Shown one piece after another: positions 8,734 through 16,306 of a DNA stretch of 64,000 bases. The notes beneath the pieces were generated by a model that searched no databases, had not been told where the DNA came from, and saw only the letters and a program-made list of their open reading frames with translations. Position numbers and translations under genes: made by a program. Numbering within the stretch: position 1 is the first letter of the stretch; each line of letters begins with the position of its first letter. The DNA comes from SSSZ01 sp036732025 (lineage in GTDB: Bacteria; Pseudomonadota; Gammaproteobacteria; Burkholderiales; Rhodocyclaceae): the NCBI GenBank assembly GCA_036732025.1, contig DAINDE010000020.1, positions 1 through 64,000 of the forward strand. Direction: 5' to 3'.

Positions 8734-9443
8734 GTTTTATTTCGCTGCTGAGGCAATCTCGTATACTAAATTGGTGTCAATTGCTTGATGCATTGCGGCC
8801 AGGCTCCCGGGTGTCGTTCTCGCAGTCTGGCGAGGACTTGATTTTGAAATATCTATTCGATGCGCTAGGGGTTTGTGCAGGTACCTATGTTGATATTGGT
8901 GCGAATGACCCAATTCGGTACAATAACACTTTTATTTTCTATCGATCGGGATGGAAAGGGTATTGCGTCGAGCCACAATTAAATCTGTGCTTGCAGTTAA
9001 AAAAAACGCGGCCTAAAGACCAAATAGTCAAAAAGGGGATCGCTGTCGAAGATGGCATCCTCAAGTTCTACCGTATGGAGCCAGACACGCTGTCCACGTT
9101 CAGTCGGGACGTTGCCGATCGCTACGTTCGCGTTGGTCACACGCTCAGTGGGATAGAGGAGGTGCCCGTCGTCTCGGTGCGAAATTTCCTCGGCGAGAAT
9201 CCAGAAGCAAAGAAATTAGACCTTTTATCCATCGATATCGAGGGAGACGAGGCAAGAATAGTTACTGAATTCGTCGCTCAGGGCGCCCGCCCAAAAGTGG
9301 TGGTTTGCGAGACTCGAGCGTATTCTCCCGATCTTAAGGGGTGTCGTGAAACAGAGAAAATCGAGTCGATACGGAAGCTCGGCTATGAAGTTTATGCTGA
9401 TACTTTTATAAACACTATCTTTCTAGATGGTGCTCTCCGGTGA
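8730..9443 (+). CDS. FkbM family methyltransferase
   Basis: SAM-dependent methyltransferase of 237 residues. SFSQSGEDLILKYLFD near the N-terminus, GTYVDIGANDPIRYNNT (SAM-binding motif I) and WKGYCVEPQLN identify the FkbM family; LLSIDIEGDEARIV is the later family motif. FkbM members O-methylate small molecules or sugars. Translationally coupled to wzt, so a role in methylating the glycan, possibly its terminal residue as a chain-length signal, is a reasonable inference but not shown. The codon use is AT-rich compared with the flanking chromosome. Confidence 0.87.
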   Translation: MSFISLLRQSRILNWCQLLDALRPGSRVSFSQSGEDLILKYLFDALGVCAGTYVDIGANDPIRYNNTFIFYRSGWKGYCVEPQLNLCLQLKKTRPKDQIVKKGIAVEDGILKFYRMEPDTLSTFSRDVADRYVRVGHTLSGIEEVPVVSVRNFLGENPEAKKLDLLSIDIEGDEARIVTEFVAQGARPKVVVCETRAYSPDLKGCRETEKIESIRKLGYEVYADTFINTIFLDGALR

Positions 9444-9559
9444 GTTCTAAGCGCCGTCTCTCTGTTTTCTTATTTTGTCCAGTTCTTCTTTAGATCGGAG
9501 ATTCGTCACATGCAGAATCTGACGCTTTGTTTCTTGGCGACTAAGTCTGCTTAATCCTT

Positions 9560-10345
9560 ATGAACATCATCGCAAAAGTTCGCGGATCCATCCGTGCCCG
9601 AATATTTGGCCAAGTTCAACAGATGCAAACTCCAGTCCAGCATGGCTGTTCCCCTCAGTTTAATTGTGAGTTTCAGACGTTCGGTAAACAGCATGTAAGG
9701 GCCGGCCGCAGCGAGCCGCTGCGGTGGGAGGACCGCTATCCCTGCCTGGAGGACAATACAGTCGAAACCCCCTTTGACCGTCACTACCTCTACCATCCGG
9801 CCTGGGCAGCGAGAGTCTTGGCTCGCACCCGTCCTGAGCGGCACGTCGACATCTCGTCTTCGCTATCATTCTGCACTATCGTCTCTGCATTCGTGCCAGT
9901 CAGTTTTTACGACTTTCGGCCCGCGCCGATTGTGCTCGACAACCTATATTGCGGACAAGCTGACCTGACCTCGCTGCCATTCAAGGACGGATCGCTCGAG
10001 TCGGTATCATGCATGCATGTGATTGAGCACATAGGTCTTGGGCGTTACGGAGATCCGCTGGATGCTCGTGGCGACCTGAAAGCCTTGGCTGAACTCGAGC
10101 GCGTGCTCAAGCCGGGCGGGGATTTGCTGGTGGCGGTTCCGGTGGGTAGGACGCGGGTGCAGTTCAATGCCCACCGCATTTACGACCACCAGCAATTCCG
10201 AGAATACCTAGGCAAGTTAAGTTTGAGGGAGTTCGCGCTGATACCGGATGGTGCAGCGCCGGATGGCTACTTGGTGGGACCTGAAGATGCGCTGGTGCGC
10301 ATCCAGGAGTATGGCTGCGGCTGCTATTGGTTCAGGAAGGAGTAG
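9560..10345 (+). CDS. DUF268 protein with methyltransferase-like fold
   Basis: Protein of 261 residues that resembles DUF268 members of polysaccharide clusters. It holds TPFDRHYLYHPAWAARVLA, DISSSLSFCTIVSAFVPVSFYDFRP and the methyltransferase-like tail VSCMHVIEHIGLGRYGDPLD and ELERVLKPGGDLLVAVPVG. The SAM-binding glycine motif is degenerate (HVDISSS), so catalysis is uncertain. A 116-base spacer without recognised signals separates it from FkbM. No clear ribosome site precedes the ATG; the start follows the family beginning and could be a little off. Confidence 0.78.
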   Translation: MNIIAKVRGSIRARIFGQVQQMQTPVQHGCSPQFNCEFQTFGKQHVRAGRSEPLRWEDRYPCLEDNTVETPFDRHYLYHPAWAARVLARTRPERHVDISSSLSFCTIVSAFVPVSFYDFRPAPIVLDNLYCGQADLTSLPFKDGSLESVSCMHVIEHIGLGRYGDPLDARGDLKALAELERVLKPGGDLLVAVPVGRTRVQFNAHRIYDHQQFREYLGKLSLREFALIPDGAAPDGYLVGPEDALVRIQEYGCGCYWFRKE

Positions 10346-10348
10346 CAC

Positions 10349-11098
10349 TTGAGTCTGCTTCGACGATTGTTGCATGCCGACAGCGGCACCATTGTAGGCC
10401 TGCACAACGCGCCGACGCGCGAGAAATGGGTGGAGGCGGAGATGCGTTCGCTGCCAACCGGCTCGCGCTTGTTAGATGCCGGCGCTGGCGAGTGCCAGTT
10501 CCGTCGCTTCTGTGAACACCTACAGTATGTATCACAGGACTTTGCCCAGTATGATGGGAGCGGCGATCGCTCCGGACTGCAAACCGGCAAGTGGGATACC
10601 TCGCAGATCGACCTGATTTGTGACATCGTGAATATTCCCGAGCCCGACCAGTCCTTCGATGCGATCCTCTGCACTGAGGTGCTGGAGCACCTACCAGAAC
10701 CACAGTTGGCGCTGAAGGAGTTCGCGCGGCTGCTCAGACCGGGCGGTAGATTGATTATGACCGCACCTTTCATGAGCCTGACGCATTTTGCACCCTATCA
10801 TTTCGCTACAGGCTTCAACCGTTATTTCTACCTGCACCACCTTGAGAAACATGGTTTTACCGATATCGAGATCATCGAAAATGGGAATTTCTTTGAGTTT
10901 ATTGCACAAGAATTAAGGCGGGTCGATGGATGCGCCCGACAGTATGCCGGTTCGCGCTTGTCGTGGTTCCAGCGCCACGCGGTCAATGTACTGCTGGCAG
11001 CGCTGGAGCGCTTCTCGAGCCTGGACCGCGGCAGCAAAGAGTTGTGCAATTTTGACCTGCAGGTAACTGCGGTTCGCTCAGCCGAGATGTGCCAATGA
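10349..11098 (+). CDS. Class I SAM-dependent methyltransferase
   Basis: 249 residues with RLLDAGAGECQFRRFCEHL (SAM motif I), DLICDIVNIPEPDQSFDAIL, CTEVLEHLPEPQLALKEFAR and LLRPGGRLIMTAPF, a standard type 11 methyltransferase pattern. The TTG start at 10349 is supported by a strong AAGGAG ending six bases upstream, inside the stop region of the DUF268 gene, so the two are coupled. The substrate is unknown; context suggests a sugar of the exported glycan. Third methyltransferase-like gene in a row. Confidence 0.85.
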   Translation: MSLLRRLLHADSGTIVGLHNAPTREKWVEAEMRSLPTGSRLLDAGAGECQFRRFCEHLQYVSQDFAQYDGSGDRSGLQTGKWDTSQIDLICDIVNIPEPDQSFDAILCTEVLEHLPEPQLALKEFARLLRPGGRLIMTAPFMSLTHFAPYHFATGFNRYFYLHHLEKHGFTDIEIIENGNFFEFIAQELRRVDGCARQYAGSRLSWFQRHAVNVLLAALERFSSLDRGSKELCNFDLQVTAVRSAEMCQ

Positions 11099-11181
11099 CC
11101 ACAACCGACGACCTTTCTCGTACGAATGTGCTGCAGGTGGTCCGTCAGGAGTTGCGGATCGCTTGGAACTGCCTGCAATGA
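11095..11181 (+). pseudogene. Short coupled frame, probably the stump of a lost gene
   Basis: An ATG overlapping the stop of the methyltransferase (ATGA) opens 28 codons, MTTTDDLSRTNVLQVVRQEL and eight more residues, then stops inside a 22-bp palindrome. The coupled start is just like those of the working genes around it, but the product is too short to be a known enzyme. I read it as the 5' end of a gene truncated at the palindrome. It could also be a real short peptide; nothing in the sequence decides this. Confidence 0.35.
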
Positions 11182-11192
11182 TCATTGCAGGC
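11171..11192. repeat. 22-bp perfect palindrome
   Basis: Half-site GCCTGCAATGA followed directly by its exact complement, with no loop. It covers the stop codon of the 28-codon frame at 11095. There is no T-run, so it is not an intrinsic terminator. It could be a rearrangement scar or a DNA-binding site. Confidence 0.7.
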
Positions 11193-11408
11193 TTGCGCTA
11201 TTGGACTATTGTTTGCGTGGCCGGAGGGGCTGCGCACGACATCGCGCACTAACGCAGACCAGCCAGCGTTGATGAATTCATCTCGTATCAAACATGGCAA
11301 GAACATAAGCACATGTTCTTGGGGCTTATTGCATATTCCGCGGCGATTTATTCAACACAGTCATTATGGATGGGTAACTGGCGACAATTCCCTCCCGGAG
11401 GGTCGGGT
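11182..11408 (+). other. Degenerate stretch before a glycosyltransferase
   Basis: About 230 bases of low GC without a confident gene. A frame continuous with the next glycosyltransferase is open from about 11253 (with a run EFISYQTWQEHKHMFLGLIA), which looks protein-like but has no start with a ribosome site; it may be the tail of a lost gene. Other frames hold only short unrelated peptides. The GGAGGG at 11397-11402 is the ribosome site of the gene at 11409. Confidence 0.45.
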
Positions 11409-12362
11409 ATGTTGAACGAGGACGCGCTCATAGCGATCGATGTTGTCATTCCTGCCTACAATGCAAGCCGCTTCATCGCTGCAACCCTACAATCCGTGGC
11501 CTCCCAGTCGCATTTGCCTGCTCGGCTAATTGTCGTTGACGATGGGTCGCAGGACGACACATCCGCAATAGTCGAGCACTTTTGCGTTGCTCATCCGGAA
11601 GTGAATGCTGTCCTTCTCCGACAGGACAACCGCGGCTTGTCTGCGGCTCGTAACGCAGGGATCAAACACGCGACTTCACCGTGGATCGCACTGCTTGATG
11701 CCGACGACATCTGGGAGCCGCTTAAGCTGGAGAAACAGGTCAAGCAGCTACAGGAAAGTCGTTTATCTAACGTCGGGGTGGTGTATTGCGACTACTCGCT
11801 GATAGACGAAAATGGCCACCAGTTGGAGTTGCCGCGCTTTGTATTGAGGCCCGAAATTCGCGGTGATGTGAGACAGGCGCTCAGGCGTGAAAATTGCGTT
11901 GCTGGTAGTGGCAGCGCGGTGCTTGTGCGCCGGAGCCTTTTTGAGCAAGTGGGGCTGTTCGATGTATCTCTGTGCTCGGCGGAGGATTGGGACATGTGGA
12001 TCCGTCTGGCTAATGTTGCGTCATTCGATTACGTGAACGAACCATTGGTGAAGATCCGGCGGCACCGGTCCAGCCTGCAGGCGAACCACACCAAGATGCT
12101 GGACGGGGAGTTATCGCTGTTGAACAAGCTGGTCAGGCACGGCCTTGATCCGTGGCCTGTCTACCGTCTCAGGCGTCATGCGGCGTTTCATCAGATCGAT
12201 ATCACTGACCTTCGCTGTTACCCCACCCTCGACCCCGCACTGACGAAATTGTTCACAGGATGGAATTTCAGATTTTTTGCACTTTATATTCGTGCGCGGG
12301 TTGCCTTTGGCGCAGCTATTCGGCGCGTTCTAGCGTGGTGCAGACGGAACGATGGGCGTTGA
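11409..12362 (+). CDS. Family 2 glycosyltransferase
   Basis: Inverting GT-A enzyme of 317 residues. It shows IDVVIPAYNASRFIAATLQS, LIVVDDGSQDDTS (nucleotide-binding aspartates), RGLSAARNAGIKHA, ALLDADDIWEP (DxD-like metal site) and AEDWDMWIRLA. Start 11409 is chosen for the GGAGGG six bases upstream, although the frame is open further. Acceptor and sugar are unknown. It is a clear paralogue of the gene at 14242: the same motifs run in the same spacing (WEPxKLE, VYCDY/IYCDY, VGLFD, AEDWDMW). A short C-terminal overlap region leads into the fucosyltransferase. Confidence 0.9.
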   Translation: MLNEDALIAIDVVIPAYNASRFIAATLQSVASQSHLPARLIVVDDGSQDDTSAIVEHFCVAHPEVNAVLLRQDNRGLSAARNAGIKHATSPWIALLDADDIWEPLKLEKQVKQLQESRLSNVGVVYCDYSLIDENGHQLELPRFVLRPEIRGDVRQALRRENCVAGSGSAVLVRRSLFEQVGLFDVSLCSAEDWDMWIRLANVASFDYVNEPLVKIRRHRSSLQANHTKMLDGELSLLNKLVRHGLDPWPVYRLRRHAAFHQIDITDLRCYPTLDPALTKLFTGWNFRFFALYIRARVAFGAAIRRVLAWCRRNDGR

Positions 12363-12366
12363 GCAA

Positions 12367-13257
12367 ATGATCGTAGTTAGCCTACAAGGTGGATTAGGTA
12401 ACCAGTTGTTCCAGTACGCGACCGGCCGCGCATTGAGCGTGGCGTGGGGCAGGGAATTGGTACTGGACCTGAAATGGTTTGACGACGTGCGCGAAAAAAG
12501 GGGAGTCACGGCGCGAGAGTACTCTCTAGCGCCGTTCGTGCTGCCCGCCAGTATCCAGCGTGTAGGCCGGCCAGGAGCCGGCGGCGGACGCATTGCGCGC
12601 TTGCTCGCGCACTTTCAGGGGCCATTCATACCAGGGTTCCAACGACAGTTCCGCCTCGTAAGGGAGCCGTCGTTCCAATATTCGCCAGACGTTTTTGGCA
12701 CGCCAGGGGCAGTTTGGCTCGACGGATATTGGCAGTCGTGGAGGTACTTTACAGCTATAGAACAGCAACTGCGTGCCGAACTCTCCACCCCTCGATCCAT
12801 GAACCATGCATCCTTGGCCATGCTAGATCGCATCCGGTGCTGTTCGATGGCAGTCTGCCTGCACGTCAGGCGCGGTGACTACATCAGCAATCCCTCAGCG
12901 GCCAACTTTCATGGTACCTGCGACCTTGACTATTATCTCGGTGCGCTCGCCGAGCTGAGCCGCATCGGCAATCCGACCTGTTTTATTTTTTCCGACGATG
13001 TCGACTGGGTGCGGGACAATCTGCGGCTGCCATGCGAAACCGTCGTTGTCGATATCAACGGCCCTGCAGATGCGCACCAGGACCTGTGGCTGATGGCTAA
13101 CTGCCGGCATTTTATTATTGCCAACAGTTCCCTGAGCTGGTGGGGGGCTTGGCTTGGTGGGAGTTCCGACAAACAAGTGTTTGCACCACGGAACTGGTTC
13201 CGTGAGGATCGGCGCGACACCTCAGACCTGATTCCCCCGAACTGGAGGCGCATTTGA
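12367..13257 (+). CDS. GT11 alpha-1,2-fucosyltransferase
   Basis: Transfers L-fucose from GDP-fucose, normally in alpha-1,2 linkage to galactose. The 296 residues begin MIVVSLQGGLGNQLFQYATG, the family's N-terminal signature; the donor-binding motif LHVRRGDYI and the later IFSDDVDWVRDNL and SSLSWWGAWLGG motifs all follow in order. A start at 12352 is open too, but family members begin at MIVV. GDP-fucose would come from gmd and fcl at the head of the island, so the island contains both donor synthesis and transfer. The GT11 family includes the bacterial WbsJ and FutC enzymes. Confidence 0.93.
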   Translation: MIVVSLQGGLGNQLFQYATGRALSVAWGRELVLDLKWFDDVREKRGVTAREYSLAPFVLPASIQRVGRPGAGGGRIARLLAHFQGPFIPGFQRQFRLVREPSFQYSPDVFGTPGAVWLDGYWQSWRYFTAIEQQLRAELSTPRSMNHASLAMLDRIRCCSMAVCLHVRRGDYISNPSAANFHGTCDLDYYLGALAELSRIGNPTCFIFSDDVDWVRDNLRLPCETVVVDINGPADAHQDLWLMANCRHFIIANSSLSWWGAWLGGSSDKQVFAPRNWFREDRRDTSDLIPPNWRRI

Positions 13258-14237
13258 GTATAACTCCGCGGCTGTCCGTTCTGCTGCCCGTATACAACGG
13301 TGCGGCTTACCTGCGTGAATCCATAGACAGTATCTTGTCTCAGGACTTCCGCGATTTCGAGCTCATCGTCATCAACGACGGTTCCACTGACGATTCAAGA
13401 GAAATCGCGGAAGGGTATCAAGATGCTAGGGTGCGGGTGATCAACCAAGACAATATAGGTTTGGCGTTGACGCTGCGACGCGGCGTTGAACTGGCCCGCG
13501 CCCCCATCGTTGCGCGCCAGGATGCCGACGATGTGAGCTTGCCACGCCGCTTCTCAATCCAGTACCAGTTCTTGCATACCCACCCAGAGGTCGGTCTGCT
13601 CGGCACATGGTCCAGAATCGTGACCCAGACCGGACCGACAGCGCGGCGCCACGCGCATCCGACCACCAATGGCGAGTTGCAGTTACGCTCTTTGTTTGAC
13701 AATTTTTTTGTCCACAGCAGCGTCATGTTCAGGCGCGATGTAGCGCTGACGGCTGGCAATTATCCCTCCGATCCCGGACGTTATCCGCCGGAGGACTTCG
13801 ACCTCTGGTCACGGATCGCTCGCATCTCCCGGTTAGCCAATATTGGCGAAGAACTGCTCCTGTACCGGGAAGTGGCTGGCAGCATCAGTCGTAGCAAGGC
13901 GGAGTTAATTGAGATGCGGGTGCGCGCCATCGCCGTCGAAAACCTGGAGGCTCTGCTAGGTGGGGGTAGCGACCGAAATGTTCTGCATGATCTCGTGTGC
14001 GCAGTCCGGCTGAATGCGGGATTGGTTCGGCCCGATTGCGACTGGACCAGCCTGAGCCTTACGGTTACTGCCCTTGAGCGTGCGCTTTCGGCTCGCTTCC
14101 CTGGGGATGCGAACAACATTCGCCAAGCCGGGAAAACTATTAGGCAAAGATTGCACCGCGTACGGTTGTTGCGTTACCCCTTGTTCGGACGCGGCATAGG
14201 CATACTGGCGGGGCTGGTTCGGCTGGTGAGGTATTGA
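13254..14237 (+). CDS. Family 2 glycosyltransferase
   Basis: 327 residues with LSVLLPVYNGAAYLRESIDS, IVINDGSTDDSREIAEGY, NIGLALTLRRGVELA and VARQDADDVSLPRR, a GT-A family 2 enzyme. The TTG start at 13254 is supported by GGAGG at 13244-13248, five bases upstream, and overlaps the fucosyltransferase stop. The C-terminal about 90 residues have no recognised domain and include a basic, hydrophobic end (FGRGIGILAGLVRLVRY) that may touch the membrane. Linkage made is unknown. Confidence 0.88.
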   Translation: MSITPRLSVLLPVYNGAAYLRESIDSILSQDFRDFELIVINDGSTDDSREIAEGYQDARVRVINQDNIGLALTLRRGVELARAPIVARQDADDVSLPRRFSIQYQFLHTHPEVGLLGTWSRIVTQTGPTARRHAHPTTNGELQLRSLFDNFFVHSSVMFRRDVALTAGNYPSDPGRYPPEDFDLWSRIARISRLANIGEELLLYREVAGSISRSKAELIEMRVRAIAVENLEALLGGGSDRNVLHDLVCAVRLNAGLVRPDCDWTSLSLTVTALERALSARFPGDANNIRQAGKTIRQRLHRVRLLRYPLFGRGIGILAGLVRLVRY

Positions 14238-14241
14238 AGCC

Positions 14242-15195
14242 GTGAGATCCTTCCCTTGGTCTGGACGCCAGCACGAGGGCGAGAAGGCGCAGGTCGACGT
14301 AATCATTCCCGCGCATAACGCAGGCGCCTTCATCGCCGAGACCATCGCCTCAGTGGCGCGGCAAACCCGATTGCCCGCAAAGGTGATCGTGGTCGACGAC
14401 GGTTCTACTGACGATACCGCCGCGGTGGTTTACGCATGCAGTCGCCAATATCCCCAGCTCGGAATTCGGTTGGTATCGCAACGCAATGCCGGCGTCGCCG
14501 CAGCCCGTAATAGCGGGCTGCGTGTGGCTACGGCCCCATTCGTGGCATTGCTTGATGCTGACGATCTCTGGGAGCCTGCCAAGCTCGAGCGACAGCTTGA
14601 CTTGATGCTTCAGACTGCTGGCGAGCGTACCGGCTTGATCTACTGCGATTACCGCGTGGTCGACGAACATGGAAAGTCGGGTAGTGAGGCTAGGCACATT
14701 GCACCGCTCTTGAAGGGGAATGCGGCCCGCAGACTCATGCGCGGCAATCTTGTCTCGGGAAGTGCCAGCGCAGTGCTGCTGAGGGCCGAAGCTCTGCACC
14801 AGGTGGGGCTGTTCGATGAGGAGCTCCCAGTCGCGGAAGACTGGGACATGTGGTTGCGGATAAGCCGGCAATGGGAATTTGATTTCGTGCCTGAGCCGCT
14901 GGTGTGCATTCGGCAGCACACGCAAAGCATGCAGCGTAACCGGCGCAAGATGGTCGAGGGTGAGTTGCGCCTGGCATGCAAATTGTGGGGGCGTGGGCAG
15001 CTTTCCCTGTTCTACTGGGCTGGCCTGACGCGCCGCCTGCAAAGGAATAGCGTGACATTGGCCGCGCTGAAGCTTCCGCCCTCCCAGGCAACCCCGCCGC
15101 TGTTGTTCTGGCCGCCTCTCGTGCGTACAACCGCAGCAATTGTGTCGCTTGCCATTGCATTTCGCCGCTTGCTGATGGGGGGGCGCAAGGCGTGA
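14242..15195 (+). CDS. Family 2 glycosyltransferase, paralogue of the gene at 11409
   Basis: 317 residues from a GTG start. Motifs: VDVIIPAHNAGAFIAETIAS, VIVVDDGSTDDTAAVV, NAGVAAARNSGLRVA, ALLDADDLWEPAKLE, GLIYCDYRVVDEHG and AEDWDMWLRIS. Nearly every block aligns with the gene at 11409, so one arose by duplication of the other or both came from a common source. Its stop overlaps (GTGA) the start of a truncated glycosyltransferase. Substrate unknown. Confidence 0.88.
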   Translation: MRSFPWSGRQHEGEKAQVDVIIPAHNAGAFIAETIASVARQTRLPAKVIVVDDGSTDDTAAVVYACSRQYPQLGIRLVSQRNAGVAAARNSGLRVATAPFVALLDADDLWEPAKLERQLDLMLQTAGERTGLIYCDYRVVDEHGKSGSEARHIAPLLKGNAARRLMRGNLVSGSASAVLLRAEALHQVGLFDEELPVAEDWDMWLRISRQWEFDFVPEPLVCIRQHTQSMQRNRRKMVEGELRLACKLWGRGQLSLFYWAGLTRRLQRNSVTLAALKLPPSQATPPLLFWPPLVRTTAAIVSLAIAFRRLLMGGRKA

Positions 15196-15365
15196 GCAGG
15201 CTGGCACCCAGCTTCTCGATTGTCATGTGCGTGAGCCGCGACAAGCCGCGGCTGGCGCAAGCTATCCGAAGCATGCTGGTTAGGACGACAGTTACTTCAC
15301 TCATGCTGACCCCGATGCGGACACATTGTGGCGAAGGGGGCCAGCATGCCTGCTGGAGCCAATGA
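15192..15365 (+). pseudogene. Truncated family 2 glycosyltransferase remnant
   Basis: A GTG start coupled to the upstream stop opens 57 codons. The first 28 residues (SRLAPSFSIVMCVSRDKPRL, then AQAIRSML) have the shape of a GT2 N-terminus (PxFSIVM...LAQAIRSML), but family similarity ends near 15280 and the rest is unlike any glycosyltransferase. The nonamer GCATGCTGG at 15271 and its complement CCAGCATGC at 15341 bracket the join. I infer a deletion or insertion event that removed the rest of the gene. Confidence 0.55.
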
Positions 15366-16306
15366 TGAGTGATACCGTGGAATTTCTTCCCGGCGGGGAG
15401 CCGATGGTGACGGTGGCGCTGGCCGTGCTCAATGGCGGAGCCGTCCTGGAGTACGCCGTCCGATCCGTTCTGAACCAGTCCTGGTCCCATTGGGAACTAC
15501 TACTGCTAGATGATGGGTCCACTGACGGCGCCATCGAGCGTCTGCCCTTCCTTTCCGATCCCCGCATCATCGTCGTCCGCGATGGCTGTAACCGGGGGCT
15601 TTCCGCCCGCCTCAACCAGGCGGTCGGCATGGCCAGGGGCAAGTACTTCGCTCGCATGGACCATGACGATCTCTGTCATCCGGGGCGTTTTGCGCGGCAG
15701 GTTGCCTTTCTGGAGGGGCATCCGGAAGTGGACCTGCTGGCGACCCAGTGTCTCACCATGGATGAGCAGGAGCGGCTGAACGGGATCCTGCCGTCGGCTA
15801 TCGATCATGCGACCATCTGCCGGCGGCCCTGGCAGGGCTTCCCCATGCCGCACCCCACCTGGATGGGGCGGACCGAGTGGTTCCGCCGCAACCCCTACCC
15901 GGAGCCGGCCCCGTATTGCTGCGAGGATCAGGAGCTGTTGCTGCGGGCTTATCGGCACAGTTGCTACCACACCCTGCCGGAACGCCTGTTGGCTTACCGG
16001 GTGCGCAGCCATACGCCCTGGCGGAAGCTGTGGCGTACCCGCCGGGCCATGCTGACAATGCAGTGTGGCCATTTTCTCGCTCGGGGGCAGTGGGCTAGTG
16101 CCGCGCTGAGCACGGCGATGGCGCTGGCCCGCATCGGGCGCGATGGCTGGCGCGAATTGCGCCATCGCCTGGCGCCGGCGGGTGAGGCGCGGTGGGGGGC
16201 GATGGCGTCCCCGGAGGAGTGCCGGCAGTGGGAGGTGCGGATCGGCGCCATCAGGGCGGCTGCGGGCTCCGCGGGGGAGGGGAAGCAGGCCGATGTTCCA
16301 GTCTGA
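15362..16306 (+). CDS. Family 2 glycosyltransferase
   Basis: 314 residues: MVTVALAVLNGGAVLEYAVR, LLLLDDGSTDGAIERL, NRGLSARLNQAVGMARGKY and ARMDHDDLCHPGRFARQVAF give a GT-A family 2 enzyme; CCEDQELLLRAYR matches the ED motif region. Start 15362 (ATGATG) is chosen as the first ATG before the conserved domain. GC is much higher than in the glycosyltransferases upstream, so the gene belongs to a different layer of the island. Stop overlaps the next gene by 14 bases. Confidence 0.88.
   Translation: MMSDTVEFLPGGEPMVTVALAVLNGGAVLEYAVRSVLNQSWSHWELLLLDDGSTDGAIERLPFLSDPRIIVVRDGCNRGLSARLNQAVGMARGKYFARMDHDDLCHPGRFARQVAFLEGHPEVDLLATQCLTMDEQERLNGILPSAIDHATICRRPWQGFPMPHPTWMGRTEWFRRNPYPEPAPYCCEDQELLLRAYRHSCYHTLPERLLAYRVRSHTPWRKLWRTRRAMLTMQCGHFLARGQWASAALSTAMALARIGRDGWRELRHRLAPAGEARWGAMASPEECRQWEVRIGAIRAAAGSAGEGKQADVPV

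Noticed and set aside
15271..15349. Insertion-sequence remnant at the GT2 break
   Set aside because: Only a 9-bp inverted repeat; no transposase fragment or target duplication could be seen.
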